A stretch of DNA of 64,000 nt from Rhodospira trueperi (GCF_900101965.1 NZ_FNAP01000004.1:62001-126000); one strand, 5' to 3'; shown: positions 44,193-56,838, counted from the stretch's first letter. The notes: a model not told the origin generated them from the letters alone. Made by a program: numbers and translations.

Positions 44193-45551
44193 GTGATCCC
44201 CCGTTACAGCCGCCCGGCCATGGCCGCCATCTGGGAGCCAGCCAACAAATTCCGCACCTGGTTCCTGATCGAGGCGCACGCCTGCGACGCCCTGGCCGAG
44301 TTGGGCGTGATTCCGGCCGCCGCCGCCGCCGCCGTGTGGGAGAAGGGCGACAAGCCCTACACCCCGGAGCGTGTCGCCCGCATCGACGCCATCGAGGCCG
44401 AGGTCAAGCACGACGTCATCGCCTTCCTGACCGAACTGGCCGAGCACGTCGGCGAGCCGGCCCGCTTCGTCCACCAGGGCATGACCTCGTCGGACGTGCT
44501 CGACACCTGTCTGGCGGTGCAGCTGACCCAGGCCGCCGACCTGCTGCTGGCCGACCTGGACGCCCTGCTGGAGGCGTTGAAGCGCCGCGCCCTTGAGCAC
44601 AAAATGACCGTGTGCATGGGGCGCAGCCACGGCATTCACGCCGAGCCGGTGACCATGGGCCTGAAGTTCGCCAGCTTCTACGCCGAGTTCGAGCGCGCCC
44701 GGGATCGGCTGCGCGCCGCCCGCGCCGACGTGGCCACCTGCGCCATCTCCGGGGCCGTCGGCACCTTCGCCAACATCGATCCGGCGGTTGAGGTCCATGT
44801 GGCCCGCAAGTTGGGGCTGGCGCCGGAACCGGTCTCCACCCAGGTGATTCCGCGTGATCGCCACGCTCTGTTCTTCGCCGTTCTCGGGGTGATCGCCAGC
44901 TCGGTGGAGCGGTTGGCCACCGAAATTCGCCACCTGCAACGCACCGAGGTGCGCGAGGCCGAGGAGTACTTCTCCCCCGGGCAGAAGGGCAGCTCGGCCA
45001 TGCCGCACAAGCGCAACCCGATTCTGACCGAGAACCTGACCGGGCTGGCCCGCGTGGTGCGCGCCGCCGTCGTCCCGGCGCTGGAAAACGTCGCACTGTG
45101 GCACGAGCGCGACATCTCCCATTCTTCCGTCGAGCGCATGATCGGCCCCGACGCCACGGTGACGCTGGACTTCGCGCTGGCCCGCCTGACCGGAGTCGTG
45201 GACAAGCTGGTGGTCTATCCGGACGCCATGACCGCCAATGTCGCCCGCATGAGCGGGCTGGTGTTCTCCCAGCGGGTGCTGCTGGCGCTGACCCAGGCCG
45301 GAGTGAGCCGCGAGGACGCCTACCGTCTGGTGCAGCGCAACGCCATGCGGGTGTGGGAGGGCGAGGGCGATCTGCTGACCCTGCTGCGCGCCGACACGGA
45401 GGTGTCTGCCGCGCTGGACGCGGAGGCGCTGGCCGGCCTGTTCGACCTGGACCACCACACCCGGCACGTCGACACCATCTTCAAGCGGGTGTTCGGGTCG
45501 GCTCTCACGCCTCCGGCAGGGGCCGGCGGCCCAGCAGGGGCGCCGGAATGA
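44193..45551 (+). CDS. purB: Adenylosuccinate lyase
   Basis: PurB acts twice in purine synthesis, cleaving SAICAR and adenylosuccinate to release fumarate. It has 452 residues, starting with GTG (AAGGAG eight bases upstream). MTSSDVLDT (conserved region 1) and the fumarase/lyase signature SSAMPHKRNP with the catalytic serine (267-276) are present. Its 3' end overlaps the convergent methyltransferase-like gene by 47 bp. Confidence 0.96.
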   Translation: MIPRYSRPAMAAIWEPANKFRTWFLIEAHACDALAELGVIPAAAAAAVWEKGDKPYTPERVARIDAIEAEVKHDVIAFLTELAEHVGEPARFVHQGMTSSDVLDTCLAVQLTQAADLLLADLDALLEALKRRALEHKMTVCMGRSHGIHAEPVTMGLKFASFYAEFERARDRLRAARADVATCAISGAVGTFANIDPAVEVHVARKLGLAPEPVSTQVIPRDRHALFFAVLGVIASSVERLATEIRHLQRTEVREAEEYFSPGQKGSSAMPHKRNPILTENLTGLARVVRAAVVPALENVALWHERDISHSSVERMIGPDATVTLDFALARLTGVVDKLVVYPDAMTANVARMSGLVFSQRVLLALTQAGVSREDAYRLVQRNAMRVWEGEGDLLTLLRADTEVSAALDAEALAGLFDLDHHTRHVDTIFKRVFGSALTPPAGAGGPAGAPE

Positions 45552-46113
45552 ATCCCGGAATGCGCCGACGGTAGTCGGCGTAGGCCTCGCCGTAGAGACG
45601 CAGCAGGCGCCGTTCCTCGATCTTGCCGCCGACGATCAGGTAGATCGAGGCCCACAGTGCGGTCGCCAGCCCGAACGGACTCAACGCCAGTCCCCAGACG
45701 ATCAGCAAGCCGGCGGCGTAGAACGGATGACGCACATACCGGTGCGGGCCGTCCAGGCGTAGCGGCTCATCCTCCGGGGCCTCCGGCTCGCGAATCTGCC
45801 GGGTGCCGGCCAGCCGGCCCATGTCGTAGTACTGGGACGACCACACCATCATCCACACGCCCAGTCCGGCCGCGCCCAGCATGACGACTCGGATCGTCCA
45901 AGGCAGATCGAACGGCGGCGCGTCCCCCAACAGCCACAGGCCGACCGCGAACACGATGCTGATGTGCAGGGTGGCGACCGCGTTGTAGGCGAGGCGATAC
46001 CAGCGCCCGAGCCCGCGCAGGCGCCGCTTCATGCCCTGGTTCGAGAAGACCGAATGCCCGAGCCCGAAGCTGGCCCATAGGGCGGCATACAGGGCGTGCG
46101 TGTCCCAATCCAT
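45505..46113 (-). CDS. NnrU/isoprenylcysteine methyltransferase-like membrane protein
   Basis: The protein has 202 residues and four or five hydrophobic segments. The C-terminal half has GPHRYVRHPFYAAGLLIVWGL and a late GEAYADYRRRIPGFIP, the conserved pattern of ICMT/PEMT-type membrane methyltransferases. Could be NnrU-like, associated with denitrification in some alphaproteobacteria, or a lipid methyltransferase. 23 bp downstream of hldE, same strand. Confidence 0.75.
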   Translation of the reverse strand: MDWDTHALYAALWASFGLGHSVFSNQGMKRRLRGLGRWYRLAYNAVATLHISIVFAVGLWLLGDAPPFDLPWTIRVVMLGAAGLGVWMMVWSSQYYDMGRLAGTRQIREPEAPEDEPLRLDGPHRYVRHPFYAAGLLIVWGLALSPFGLATALWASIYLIVGGKIEERRLLRLYGEAYADYRRRIPGFIPAPLLGRRPLPEA

Positions 46114-46136
46114 GGGGTTGATCCCTCGGCAATCGA

Positions 46137-47615
46137 TCACGCCGCCGGGCCGTTCACCCGCGCCAGGGTGGCCGTGGTGGAGTGGCCGTCCTCCAGACGG
46201 GCCAGCACAACCCGCCCGCCGTAACCCTGGACAATGTCGGCGCCGACCACCGTGTCGATGGTGTAGTCGGCCCCCTTTACCAGAATGTCGGGCTTCAGCG
46301 CGTTGATGAGCCGCAAGGGCGTGTCCTCCGTGAACACGACCACGCGGTCCACGTCGGCCAGCGAAGCCAGCACGGTGGCCCGCGCCGCCTCCGTCTGCAC
46401 CGGGCGTGTCGGGCCTTTCAGGCGGCGCACCGACGCATCGGCGTTGAGCCCCACCACGAGTCGGTCGCAGGCCGCGCGCGCCTGGGCCAACAGCGAGACA
46501 TGGCCCGGGTGCAACAGGTCGAAACAGCCGTTGGTGAAGCCGACGCGCAGGCCCTGCCGGCGCCAGCGCTCCACGGTCTCCACCAGGGTGTCCAGACCGG
46601 TCACCTTGTCCTCCGCCCGCGCGATGTCCTGGTGGCGCAGGGCGGCGACCAGATCGTCGGCCCGAACGGCGGCGGTGCCCACCTTGCCCACCACCACCCC
46701 GGCGGCGGCGTTGGCGAGGCGCGCGCCGACAGGCATCGGCGCTCCGGCGGCCATCGCGGCGGCCAGGGTGGCGACCACCGTGTCGCCGGCCCCGGAGACG
46801 TCGAACACGTCGCGTGCCTCGGTCGGCAGGTGTTGGGCGGCGCCGTCGGCGGGCACCAGCGTCATGCCGTCCTGACTGCGCGTGGCCAGCACGGCGCCCA
46901 GCCCGCACTCGGTCAGCAGGGCGCGGGCGGCGGCCTCAATGGCGGCGTCGGTGTCGGTGGCCTGCCCGCCGCTGGCCTGAGACAATTCCTTGCGGTTCGG
47001 CGTGACCACGGTGGCGCCGCCGTAGCGGCCGTAGTCGGCCCCCTTGGGATCGACGATCACCGGCACACCAGCGGCCACCGCCATCTCGATCAGGGCGCGG
47101 GTGAGGGGCGCCGTCAGGATCCCCTTGCCGTAGTCGGACAGGACCATGGCGCCGCAGGTCCCAAGGTGGGCGCGGGCGGCCGCCAGCAGGCGCTCGGCGC
47201 AGGCCGGGCCGATGGCGCCGGTGGTCTCGGCGTCAGCCCGCAGCAGTTGTTGTCCCCCGGCGAGGAAACGGGTCTTGACCGTGGTGGGCCGGCCCGGTTC
47301 GACGGCCACATCGGCCTCGACGCCGGGCAGGTCCCCGAGCAAGCGGGTCAACTCGGCGCCGGCCTCGTCATCGCCGCGCGCCGACAGGAACACCACCCGC
47401 GCGCCCAGACCGACCAGGTTTCGCGCCACGTTGCCGGCGCCGCCCAGCATGGCCGACTGGCCCCGGATGCGCAGCACCGGGATCGGCGCCTCGGGTGAGA
47501 CGCGGTCCACGTCCCCCTCCACGAACCGGTCGAGCATGACATCGCCCACGCACATCACGCGGGCCTGGGGCAGGCGGTCGATCCAGTCGGCCAGGGGAAC
47601 AGGGTCGGCGGTCAT
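46137..47615 (-). CDS. hldE: Bifunctional heptose 7-phosphate kinase / heptose 1-phosphate adenylyltransferase
   Basis: HldE makes ADP-D-glycero-D-manno-heptose for the LPS inner core. It has 492 residues. The N-terminal ribokinase-like domain (1 to about 325) has [10 protein letters not shown] and the catalytic DVSGAGDT (about 272-279). The C-terminal nucleotidyltransferase domain starts at [16 protein letters not shown] (359-374, with HxGH). Both activities look intact. Fits the GT9 heptosyltransferase-like gene elsewhere in the window. Confidence 0.95.
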   Translation of the reverse strand: MTADPVPLADWIDRLPQARVMCVGDVMLDRFVEGDVDRVSPEAPIPVLRIRGQSAMLGGAGNVARNLVGLGARVVFLSARGDDEAGAELTRLLGDLPGVEADVAVEPGRPTTVKTRFLAGGQQLLRADAETTGAIGPACAERLLAAARAHLGTCGAMVLSDYGKGILTAPLTRALIEMAVAAGVPVIVDPKGADYGRYGGATVVTPNRKELSQASGGQATDTDAAIEAAARALLTECGLGAVLATRSQDGMTLVPADGAAQHLPTEARDVFDVSGAGDTVVATLAAAMAAGAPMPVGARLANAAAGVVVGKVGTAAVRADDLVAALRHQDIARAEDKVTGLDTLVETVERWRRQGLRVGFTNGCFDLLHPGHVSLLAQARAACDRLVVGLNADASVRRLKGPTRPVQTEAARATVLASLADVDRVVVFTEDTPLRLINALKPDILVKGADYTIDTVVGADIVQGYGGRVVLARLEDGHSTTATLARVNGPAA

Positions 47616-47689
47616 GGGGGGCTTCCGAAAAGGCGGGACTCGGGCGGCTGTAGCATGCCGGCGGCCGGGCCGAAAGGCCGCCGGTCGGT

Positions 47690-47905
47690 TCATCTGAGTG
47701 CGCGCGGCTCGATCGGCTGCCCGGTCAGCAGACTGACCAGATGCGCCAGCAATCCCATCAGCGCCACCAGGGCCAGCGCCATCACGGCGTTCCAGGGGAT
47801 ACGCCACAGTCGGCCCGGTCGCCACGGTTGGCGGACGCGCCACACCGCCACGGCGAGGATCGTCGCGACTCCGGCCAGCGCCGCGCCGGTTGCGGTCAGA
47901 TCCAT
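47690..47905 (-). CDS. Small two-helix membrane protein
   Basis: The protein has 71 residues with an N-terminal helix ([16 protein letters not shown]), a basic turn ([15 protein letters not shown]) and a second helix ([21 protein letters not shown]). It starts 9 bp after the SemiSWEET gene on the same strand and precedes hldE. No family recognised; similar small membrane proteins are common in Rhodospirillales. Confidence 0.65.
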   Translation of the reverse strand: MDLTATGAALAGVATILAVAVWRVRQPWRPGRLWRIPWNAVMALALVALMGLLAHLVSLLTGQPIEPRALR

Positions 47906-47914
47906 CGGCCCGCC

Positions 47915-48202
47915 TTACGCCTTCGGTGCCGCGCGGGACGCGAACACCAGACGCATGGCCAGGATCGACCCGGCCAGAATCAGGGTGACCAGATTGGCGA
48001 GAATGATCGGCCAATCCACGGTCAGAACGCCGTAGGCCAGCCAGCACGCCACGCCGATGGTGAACACCAGGAAAGTGAACAGCGACAAATCTCCGACCGA
48101 GCGGGTGCACCAAGCTTTGATGGCTTGGGGCAGAAAGGCGACCGTTGTACAAAGGGCGGCGGCAAAGCCGACGACCTGGGTCAGGTCGAGGGTGGAGACC
48201 AT
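47915..48202 (-). CDS. SemiSWEET-type transporter
   Basis: The protein has 95 residues and three membrane segments, the half-size unit of SWEET/PQ-loop transporters that functions as a dimer. [13 protein letters not shown] holds the PQ motif. The length and topology fit SemiSWEET sugar transporters, though some relatives have other substrates. Divergent from the DUF2937-like gene. Confidence 0.85.
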   Translation of the reverse strand: MVSTLDLTQVVGFAAALCTTVAFLPQAIKAWCTRSVGDLSLFTFLVFTIGVACWLAYGVLTVDWPIILANLVTLILAGSILAMRLVFASRAAPKA

Positions 48203-48236
48203 GGGATCCACACGACATTGAGGAGGTGGACCGACG

Positions 48237-48791
48237 ATGCCAGCGGGCTGGGCACTGCGCAAGCTGGATTCCCTGGGCGGGGCCGCCGTCGCGGCCGTCG
48301 GCGGCGGGGCGGCGTCGCAGTGGCGCGCGTTCCTGCATCAGTACCTGCAGCGGCTCGGCGGCCACGCGGACGAGGCGGTGCGCAACCTGGATCACCTGAC
48401 CGAACTGCACGACCTTGCCGGCCCGGCCGAACAACCCGTGCTGGCCTCAATGATGTCGCAGGGCAGCGCGCGGGTCGAGGACCTGCGTGAGGCGTTGCGG
48501 GTGCTGACCGACGCCGGCCCCGTGATGCAGCCGGTCGCGTTTCTGCGGCACCTGGACCCGGCGATTGCCCGGGCGACCCTGGACGGATTCCAGCCGGCGT
48601 TGCCGCTGGATACGGCGTCGCTGCTGTGGGCGGGCGCCGGTCTCGTTCTGACGTTGGTCCTGTACGAACTGGTCAAGGGGGTGCTGTGGGCCCCGGTGGC
48701 CGTGGTCAAGGGCATGGCGCGCAAGCCGAGAGGCCGCCGCCGGCCGGGCGGCGACCGGGCGCCCCGCGAGCGCATCGAGCCGAGCCTGTAG
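48237..48791 (+). CDS. DUF2937-like membrane protein
   Basis: The protein has 184 residues; GAGGAGG precedes the ATG. An N-terminal hydrophobic segment ([20 protein letters not shown]) leads to [19 protein letters not shown], the pattern I recall for DUF2937. A second membrane segment ([21 protein letters not shown]) is near the C-terminus, then a basic tail. Function unknown. Confidence 0.65.
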   Translation: MPAGWALRKLDSLGGAAVAAVGGGAASQWRAFLHQYLQRLGGHADEAVRNLDHLTELHDLAGPAEQPVLASMMSQGSARVEDLREALRVLTDAGPVMQPVAFLRHLDPAIARATLDGFQPALPLDTASLLWAGAGLVLTLVLYELVKGVLWAPVAVVKGMARKPRGRRRPGGDRAPRERIEPSL

Positions 48792-48866
48792 CGTCGTGGA
48801 ATCGGGCCGGGCCGGCGCATCGCTGTCCGCGACGGCGGGCGATCAAGAAGAAGGCAAAGAGTCGCG

Positions 48867-50312
48867 ATGATCGACGTTCGTCCGGTTGTGCATATTCTGG
48901 GCTGGATCGTGCTGATGGTCGGGCTGGTCATGGCCATTCCGATTGCCACCGACTACCTGGAACACGACGCGGAATGGCACTGGTTCGCCGGCACCAGTGC
49001 CTGGGCGGGTTTCCTGGGCATTCTTCTGGTCCTTGGCACCCACAGCCGGGAACCGTTGGACCTGACCCTGAGGCAGGCCTTCCTGGTCACCACCTTTGGA
49101 TGGATCACGGTCGCCCTGATCGCGGCTCTTCCCTTCCTGTCCATGGATGTCAGCCTGACCGACGCCGTGTTCGAGTCCATGTCGGCCATCACCACCACCG
49201 GATCGACGGTCCTCACCGGGCTGGATACCCTGCCGGACGGCATCCTGTTGTGGCGGGCGTTGCTGCAATGGTTCGGCGGGGTTGGCATCCTGGCGCTGGC
49301 GATCCTCGTCCTGCCGCTGCTGCGCGTCGGCGGCATGCAGATCTTCCGCATCGAAAGCTCGGATTCCTCCGATCTCAAGGTGTTCACGGTGTTCCGAACC
49401 GTTTCCGTGCTGGCGTTCCTGTATGGCGGCATGACCTTGGTCTGTGCGGCATTGTATGCCGAATTCGGCATGACCGGCTTCGACGCGCTCACCCATGCCA
49501 TGGCGACGGTATCCACCGGCGGGTTTTCCACCCATGACACGTCTTTTGGTTATTTCAACAGTATGCCGATGCTGTGGATCGCAACCGCCTTCATGATCGG
49601 GGGATCACTGCCCTTCCTGTTGTATGCCAAGGCCACGACCGGCGCGTGGCGGCCGCTGGTCACCGACAGTCAGGTGCGGGGGTTCCTGGTTTTTCTCGCG
49701 TTGGCCGGCGTCGGACTCGCGCTTTGGCTTCAGCATCAGCGCGACCTGCCGTTCCGGGAAGCCCTTGGCCTCGCCACGTTCAGCGTGACGTCGGTGGTGA
49801 CGACCACCGGATTCGTCGCTGGCGACTACACGGAATGGGGGCCGGGTGCCGTGGGGTTGTTCCTGGTGCTGATGTTCGTGGGGGGCTGTTCGGGATCCAC
49901 CTCGGGCGCCATCAAGGTTTACCGATTTCAAGTGCTGTTTCTGGTCGTGCGCGCCCACGTCACGCACTTGTTCAGCCCGCACCGCGTTGTCCTGATCAAA
50001 TACAACGGTCAGGTCCTACCGCCTGACGTCACGACCTCGGTCCTGGCCTTCCTGGCCGTCTTCGTCGCCACCATCGGTCTGTTCACCATCATGCTGACGT
50101 TGATGGGGCTGGATCTCGTCACGGCCTATTCAGCCAGTGTCACCGCCATTTGCAACGTCGGCCCCGGTCTGGGCGACATCGTCGGGCCGTCGGGAACCTT
50201 CCAGACCCTTCCGGACGCGTCGAAGTGGCTGCTGATCGCCGCCATGCTGGCGGGGCGGTTGGAAGTGCTGCCGCTTTTGGTCCTGTTCAATGTGGCGTTC
50301 TGGCGCCATTAG
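48867..50312 (+). CDS. trkH: Trk-type potassium uptake protein TrkH
   Basis: The protein has 481 residues, with the four pore repeats of TrkH/KtrB channels: ITTTGSTVL, TVSTGGFSTHD, SVVTTTGFVAGD and CNVGPGLGDIVG supply the selectivity-filter glycines. It normally works with the NAD-binding subunit TrkA, which is not in this window. The TAG stop at 50310-50312 lies inside the first hairpin of repeat copy D. Confidence 0.95.
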   Translation: MIDVRPVVHILGWIVLMVGLVMAIPIATDYLEHDAEWHWFAGTSAWAGFLGILLVLGTHSREPLDLTLRQAFLVTTFGWITVALIAALPFLSMDVSLTDAVFESMSAITTTGSTVLTGLDTLPDGILLWRALLQWFGGVGILALAILVLPLLRVGGMQIFRIESSDSSDLKVFTVFRTVSVLAFLYGGMTLVCAALYAEFGMTGFDALTHAMATVSTGGFSTHDTSFGYFNSMPMLWIATAFMIGGSLPFLLYAKATTGAWRPLVTDSQVRGFLVFLALAGVGLALWLQHQRDLPFREALGLATFSVTSVVTTTGFVAGDYTEWGPGAVGLFLVLMFVGGCSGSTSGAIKVYRFQVLFLVVRAHVTHLFSPHRVVLIKYNGQVLPPDVTTSVLAFLAVFVATIGLFTIMLTLMGLDLVTAYSASVTAICNVGPGLGDIVGPSGTFQTLPDASKWLLIAAMLAGRLEVLPLLVLFNVAFWRH

Positions 50313-50413
50313 AGCGCATGGCGTGCGCTCTGACTTACGCAATGCGCTCTAATTATTTGACATTGAAGCAGATCGCCGTCGCGATCCGTTCCGGATCGCT
50401 CGGGATTTGCTCT
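50308..50413. repeat. Two-hairpin dispersed repeat, copy D
   Basis: ATTAGAGCGCAT (50308-50319) pairs with ATGCGCTCTAAT (50343-50354), followed by the second unit GAAGCAGATCG, CGATCCGTTCCGGATCG, CTCGGGATTTGCTC (50365-50413). The first arm contains the trkH stop codon. It may also terminate trkH transcription. Confidence 0.88.
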
Positions 50414-50614
50414 GAAGTCCCCTGAGTCCGACCCGCCCGGCCGAACTCGTTTGCAGTGCCCCGAATCTTTTTCTATTGTTGCGGCCCTTCGATGCCGCCG
50501 CGCCGCCGTGTTTGGAGAGGGACCGGCGTTGCGCCTGAGCCAAGAGCAACGACATATCAAGGGTCCGTGGATCGGACCGGCTTGATTTATTGGGGAATGA
50601 GGAGGACCACACCG

Positions 50615-52552
50615 ATGTCCGAAGTCCATGTCTTTCCGGTGCCGGAAGCCACCGCCGCCAGCGCCCGCGTCAATTCGGCGACATACAACGAGATGTATCA
50701 GCGGTCGATCAAGGATCCGGAAGGCTTCTGGGGGGAGCACGGTAAGCGCATCGACTGGATCAAGCCGTACACGCAGGTCAAGGACGTCTCCTATGACCCG
50801 CACGACGTCCACATCCGCTGGTTCCACGATGGTACGCTGAACGTCGCGGCCAACTGCCTGGACCGGCATCTGGCGACGCGCGGCGATCAGACCGCCATCA
50901 TCTGGGAGGGCGACGATCCCGCCAAATCGGAAAACATCACGTACCGGGATCTGCACGAACGCGTCTGCCGCATGGGCAACGCCATGCGTGACATGGGCGT
51001 CAAGAAGGGCGACCGGGTCTGCATTTATATGCCGATGATCCCGGAGGCTGCGGTGGCCATGCTGGCCTGCGCGCGCATCGGCGCCGTTCACTCCGTGGTG
51101 TTCGGCGGTTTTTCGCCCGACAGTCTGGCCAACCGCATTCAGGATTCCGAATGCTGCATGGTCATCACCGCCGACGAGGGCCTGCGCGGCGGCCGCACCG
51201 TGCCCCTGAAGGCGAACGCCGACAAGGCGCTGGAAAGCTGCCCGTCGGTGAAGCATGTCGTGGTGGTCAAGCGCACTGGTGCCGACGTGACCATGGTCCA
51301 GGGCCGCGACCACTGGTACGACGCCGTCACCGGTGGTCAGTCGACCGACTGCGCGGCCGAGGAAATGAACGCCGAGGACCCGCTGTTCATTCTCTACACC
51401 TCCGGCTCGACCGGCAAACCGAAGGGCGTGCTGCACACCTCTGGCGGCTATCTCGTCTACACGTCGATGACGCATGAGTACGTCTTCGACTATAAGGACG
51501 GCGAGATCTACTGGTGCACCGCCGACGTCGGTTGGGTCACCGGCCACAGCTACATCGTCTATGGCCCGCTGGCCAATGGCGCGACCACTCTGATGTTCGA
51601 GGGCGTGCCGAACTACCCCTCCACCTCGCGCTTCTGGGACGTTGTGGACAAGCACAACGTGAACATCTTCTACACCGCGCCGACCGCCATCCGCGCCCTG
51701 ATGCGCGACGGCGAGGACCCGGTGAAGAAGACCAGCCGCCAGTCCCTGCGCATCCTGGGCACGGTGGGCGAGCCCATCAATCCGGAAGCCTGGATGTGGT
51801 ACTATAACGTTGTTGGTGAGCAGCGCTGCCCCATCGTCGATACGTGGTGGCAGACCGAGACCGGCGGCATCCTCATCACCCCGCTGCCGGGAGCCATCGA
51901 CCTGAAGCCCGGCTCGGCCACCCTGCCGTTCTTCGGCGTCTGCCCGGTGGTGGTGGACAACGAGGGTAAGGAACTGGAAGGCGCGACCGAGGGCAACCTG
52001 TGCATCGCGCAGAGCTGGCCCGGCCAGATGCGCACGGTCTACGGTGACCACGAGCGCTTCGTGCAGACCTACTTCACGACCTACAAGGGCTACTACTTCA
52101 CCGGGGACGGCTGCCGTCGCGACGCCGACGGCTACTACTGGATCACCGGACGCGTCGACGACGTCATCAACGTCTCCGGCCACCGCATGGGCACGGCCGA
52201 GGTGGAAAGCGCCCTGGTCGCCCACCCCAAGGTCTCCGAGGCGGCCGTCGTCGGCTTCCCGCACGACATCAAGGGCCAGGGCATCTACGCCTACGTCACT
52301 CTGGTGGCCGGCGAGAAGGAGACCGAGGAGCTGCGCAAGGAACTGGTCAAGTGGGTGCGTCAGGAAATCGGCCCTATCGCCAGCCCGGATGTGATCCAGT
52401 GGGCGCCGGGCCTGCCCAAGACCCGTTCCGGCAAGATCATGCGCCGCATCCTGCGCAAGATCGCCGAGAACGACTTCGGCAGCCTGGGCGATACCTCGAC
52501 CCTCGCCGATCCGTCGGTGGTTGACGATCTGATCGACAACCGGCCGGGCTGA
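50615..52552 (+). CDS. acs: Acetyl-CoA synthetase
   Basis: Acs activates acetate to acetyl-CoA. 645 residues from the ATG at 50615, preceded by GGAGG. ANL motifs: [12 protein letters not shown] at about 259-270, WWQTETGG, and [13 protein letters not shown] with the acetylatable lysine (Lys607) that is the target of protein acetyltransferases in the family. The longer frame upstream is rejected. Acetate assimilation is expected for a purple nonsulfur lifestyle. Confidence 0.96.
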   Translation: MSEVHVFPVPEATAASARVNSATYNEMYQRSIKDPEGFWGEHGKRIDWIKPYTQVKDVSYDPHDVHIRWFHDGTLNVAANCLDRHLATRGDQTAIIWEGDDPAKSENITYRDLHERVCRMGNAMRDMGVKKGDRVCIYMPMIPEAAVAMLACARIGAVHSVVFGGFSPDSLANRIQDSECCMVITADEGLRGGRTVPLKANADKALESCPSVKHVVVVKRTGADVTMVQGRDHWYDAVTGGQSTDCAAEEMNAEDPLFILYTSGSTGKPKGVLHTSGGYLVYTSMTHEYVFDYKDGEIYWCTADVGWVTGHSYIVYGPLANGATTLMFEGVPNYPSTSRFWDVVDKHNVNIFYTAPTAIRALMRDGEDPVKKTSRQSLRILGTVGEPINPEAWMWYYNVVGEQRCPIVDTWWQTETGGILITPLPGAIDLKPGSATLPFFGVCPVVVDNEGKELEGATEGNLCIAQSWPGQMRTVYGDHERFVQTYFTTYKGYYFTGDGCRRDADGYYWITGRVDDVINVSGHRMGTAEVESALVAHPKVSEAAVVGFPHDIKGQGIYAYVTLVAGEKETEELRKELVKWVRQEIGPIASPDVIQWAPGLPKTRSGKIMRRILRKIAENDFGSLGDTSTLADPSVVDDLIDNRPG

Positions 52553-52717
52553 TCCCGACCGAAGGCACGGTGACCGAACCCGGCCCGGTCCTTCCGCGCG
52601 CCCCCGAGAGAGTGTTCGGGGCATGCGGAGGGACCGGGCCGGCGCCGTTGTCAGGGACTGGAAAGGAACCGTGATCCGAAAACCGCTTGATTGGTTCGCG
52701 TTCTTCGACCGGATTTC
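52553..52717. other. acs 3' flank
   Basis: 165 bp of GC-rich DNA after acs without a supported gene. Together with the repeats to the right it makes a 439-bp gap before clpB. Confidence 0.5.
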
Positions 52718-52812
52718 CGTAGGTTGGGGTGAGGTGCCACGCACCGAACCCCAACGTTTCGGCCCCCAGAACCGAATGGCGTTGGGGTTCGCTGCGCTCA
52801 CCCCAACCTACG
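52718..52812. repeat. Palindromic repeat with 16-bp ends (CGTAGGTTGGGGTGAG)
   Basis: CGTAGGTTGGGGTGAG (52718-52733) is matched exactly by CTCACCCCAACCTACG (52797-52812). An inner inverted repeat AACCCCAACG/CGTTGGGGTT is also present. No coding content. It resembles a repeat I recall from many proteobacterial genomes. Confidence 0.8.
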
Positions 52813-52850
52813 CATTTGCGCACGGACCAAACGGACATCGTATGATCCGT

Positions 52851-52925
52851 CGTAGGGCGGCTGGCCGAAGGACAGCTGCCGGGGTGTGGGTGGGCGGCGG
52901 GTGCCCTGCGGTCACCCGCCCTACG
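52851..52925. repeat. GTAGGGCGG palindromic repeat, copy 1
   Basis: The element begins CGTAGGGCGG (52851-52860) and ends CCGCCCTACG (52916-52925). The interior (CTGGCCGAAGGACAG, then TGTGGGTGGGCGGCGGGTG) is shared with a second copy at 62044-62114. Confidence 0.8.
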
Positions 52926-52937
52926 GTGCTCGCGATC

Positions 52938-52991
52938 TGATATTCAAGCAAATCGTCGTCGCGATCCGGTCCGGATCGCTCGGGATTTGCT

Positions 52992-52995
<4 letters not shown>
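52938..52995. repeat. Two-hairpin repeat, copy F (second unit only)
   Basis: TGATATTCAAGCAAATCG, then CGATCCGGTCCGGATCG and CTCGGGATTTGCTT. Only the second half of the family is present. Its right end touches the clpB stop codon (52992-52994). Confidence 0.85.
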
Positions 52996-55586
<2,591 letters not shown>

Positions 55587-55726
55587 GATCAGGGTCCCCT
55601 TGGCGTGGCAGGGACGCCGGCTCCCGATGATGGGCCGCCCCGCGTCCCCCCGAACGGCGCCCCCTGTTCAAGGCGGGCACCAAGTGGTGGCGGGTCGTCG
55701 TGAAACCCGCGCTCTCGCTCCGGTCG

Positions 55727-55756
55727 ATATAGGGAGGGCGATGAAGGGCGCGCAAG
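55727..55756 (-). promoter_or_regulatory. Heat-shock (RpoH-type) promoter of clpB
   Basis: On the minus strand CTTGCG (55751-55756) and CCTATAT (55727-55733) are separated by 17 bp. This agrees with the alphaproteobacterial sigma-32 consensus (CTTG, 17-18 bp, CYTATNT). It is 141 bp upstream of the clpB ATG. Heat-shock control is normal for clpB. Confidence 0.65.
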
Positions 55757-55816
55757 TTGGGGAATTGTCGGCGCGCCGATCGTTGGCATATTCTGCCAAG
55801 AGCGTCTGTGCCCGCC

Positions 55817-56031
55817 CAGGGCAATCGGGTGAATGCACTTTTGACAGAATGCGAAACTGCGTGGGGCGGGTTCGCGCCGCAGGCGCAACCCGCCGCATCA
55901 CCGCCACGCGGCGGATTGCCCCGCTGCGCGGGGCGAATCCGCCCTACCCAAAAAAAGCGGTGGGACGTACTACCACAAGGCACACGATCCCCCGTGTTAA
56001 CGACCACACACCTTTTCACCCGATTGCCCTG
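55817..56031. mobile_element. MITE-like element, copy 1
   Basis: Perfect 17-bp terminal inverted repeats CAGGGCAATCGGGTGAA (55817-55833) and TTCACCCGATTGCCCTG (56015-56031). The interior holds the palindromic GGCGGGTTCGC to GCGAATCCGCC block (about 55862-55945). No transposase. A second copy is at 63667-63885. No clear target-site duplication is visible. The right end abuts the antitoxin-like remnant. Confidence 0.8.
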
Positions 56032-56214
56032 TGTGTCCGCCGAGGAGGCCGCCCGCCTGGAGGCGCTGCGCGAGGCGGTCGCCGTGGGGATCCGGGACAT
56101 CGAGGCAGGGCGGTCACGGTCTTGGACAGCGCGGAAGCGCTGGCGGATCATATCGACGCCATTGCCGAACAATCCTTCGCGGCAGCGGAAGCGCCCCGGC
56201 CGCCCGTCGAATGA
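56032..56214 (+). pseudogene. ParD-like antitoxin C-terminal remnant, frameshifted
   Basis: Immediately after the MITE, one frame reads SAEEAARLEALREAVAVGIR then DIEAGR. The next frame then continues AVTVLDSAEALADHIDAIAE before a stop at 56214. Joined, this is the typical tail of ParD/RHH-type antitoxins. The DNA-binding N-terminus is missing, its place taken by the MITE, and a frameshift near 56110 breaks the rest. No toxin gene is found nearby. Confidence 0.45.
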
Positions 56215-56231
56215 GGTCAGTTCATTCGACG
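56205..56231. terminator. Hairpin between remnant and unknown gene
   Basis: CGTCGAATGA (56205-56214) pairs exactly with TCATTCGACG (56222-56231). There is no T-run. It lies between convergent reading directions and may be a weak bidirectional terminator. Confidence 0.4.
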
Positions 56232-56275
56232 GCCGCGATCAATGGTGGGCCGGCGCTGTTCGTCCAGTGTTTGTC

Positions 56276-56608
56276 TCAGCGGGCGTTCAACTCGATGTGC
56301 ATGTCGAGCGCGATGCCGCCGGACACGGCCTTGACCGATTTTTCGGCGTTGCGGGGCAGGGGAATGCGGTTGTCCATGCAGAACCGGATGACCGCCGCCG
56401 CCAGATGGGTCGGCCCCAGGGTCAGGAACTGTTCCTGCCCCGTCTGGGTGCGCACCACCACCTCGACCTCCAGGGGTTCGGCTTTCTTGATGCCGCTGTC
56501 GAGCAGCGTGGCGCCATGAAACATCTGATCCCGGGCTTTCACGAATCGCTTCAGCGCCGTTTCGAATTCTGCCTCGGACAACAAGACCCGACGCATTTCC
56601 TTGGCCAT
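56276..56608 (-). CDS. Conserved hypothetical protein
   Basis: The protein has 110 residues. Composition and codon bias suit the genome. It begins MAKEMRRVLLSEAEFETALKR, with charged helices, then a beta-rich half (PLEVEVVVRTQTGQEQFLTL) and a final stretch with Cys. No membrane or signal segment. I do not recognise the family. Confidence 0.55.
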   Translation of the reverse strand: MAKEMRRVLLSEAEFETALKRFVKARDQMFHGATLLDSGIKKAEPLEVEVVVRTQTGQEQFLTLGPTHLAAAVIRFCMDNRIPLPRNAEKSVKAVSGGIALDMHIELNAR

Positions 56609-56838
56609 CGCGAAAAGCCCTTCGCCACTCTGAAACCCGAGAAAAATAAAGGGGACACCACCCTAAAACAGGCCACCCGGAATTGGAAACATTTCCTGCG
56701 CCCCCCGCGTCCAGTGTGACCCTGGGGGGCGTTTTGCTCAGGCGACCGGACAAGAGCGCGCCCGAGTGCTTCTTTCCATGGAGGATCATGAACCTCGCTG
56801 CGGCCATGATCCGCGCGGTTGCCCGCTCACACAAAAAC

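Noticed and set aside
55757-56719. 320-residue plus-strand frame through the MITE
   Set aside because: Mostly translation of the MITE and antisense of the 110-residue gene; only the short antitoxin-like part is meaningful.
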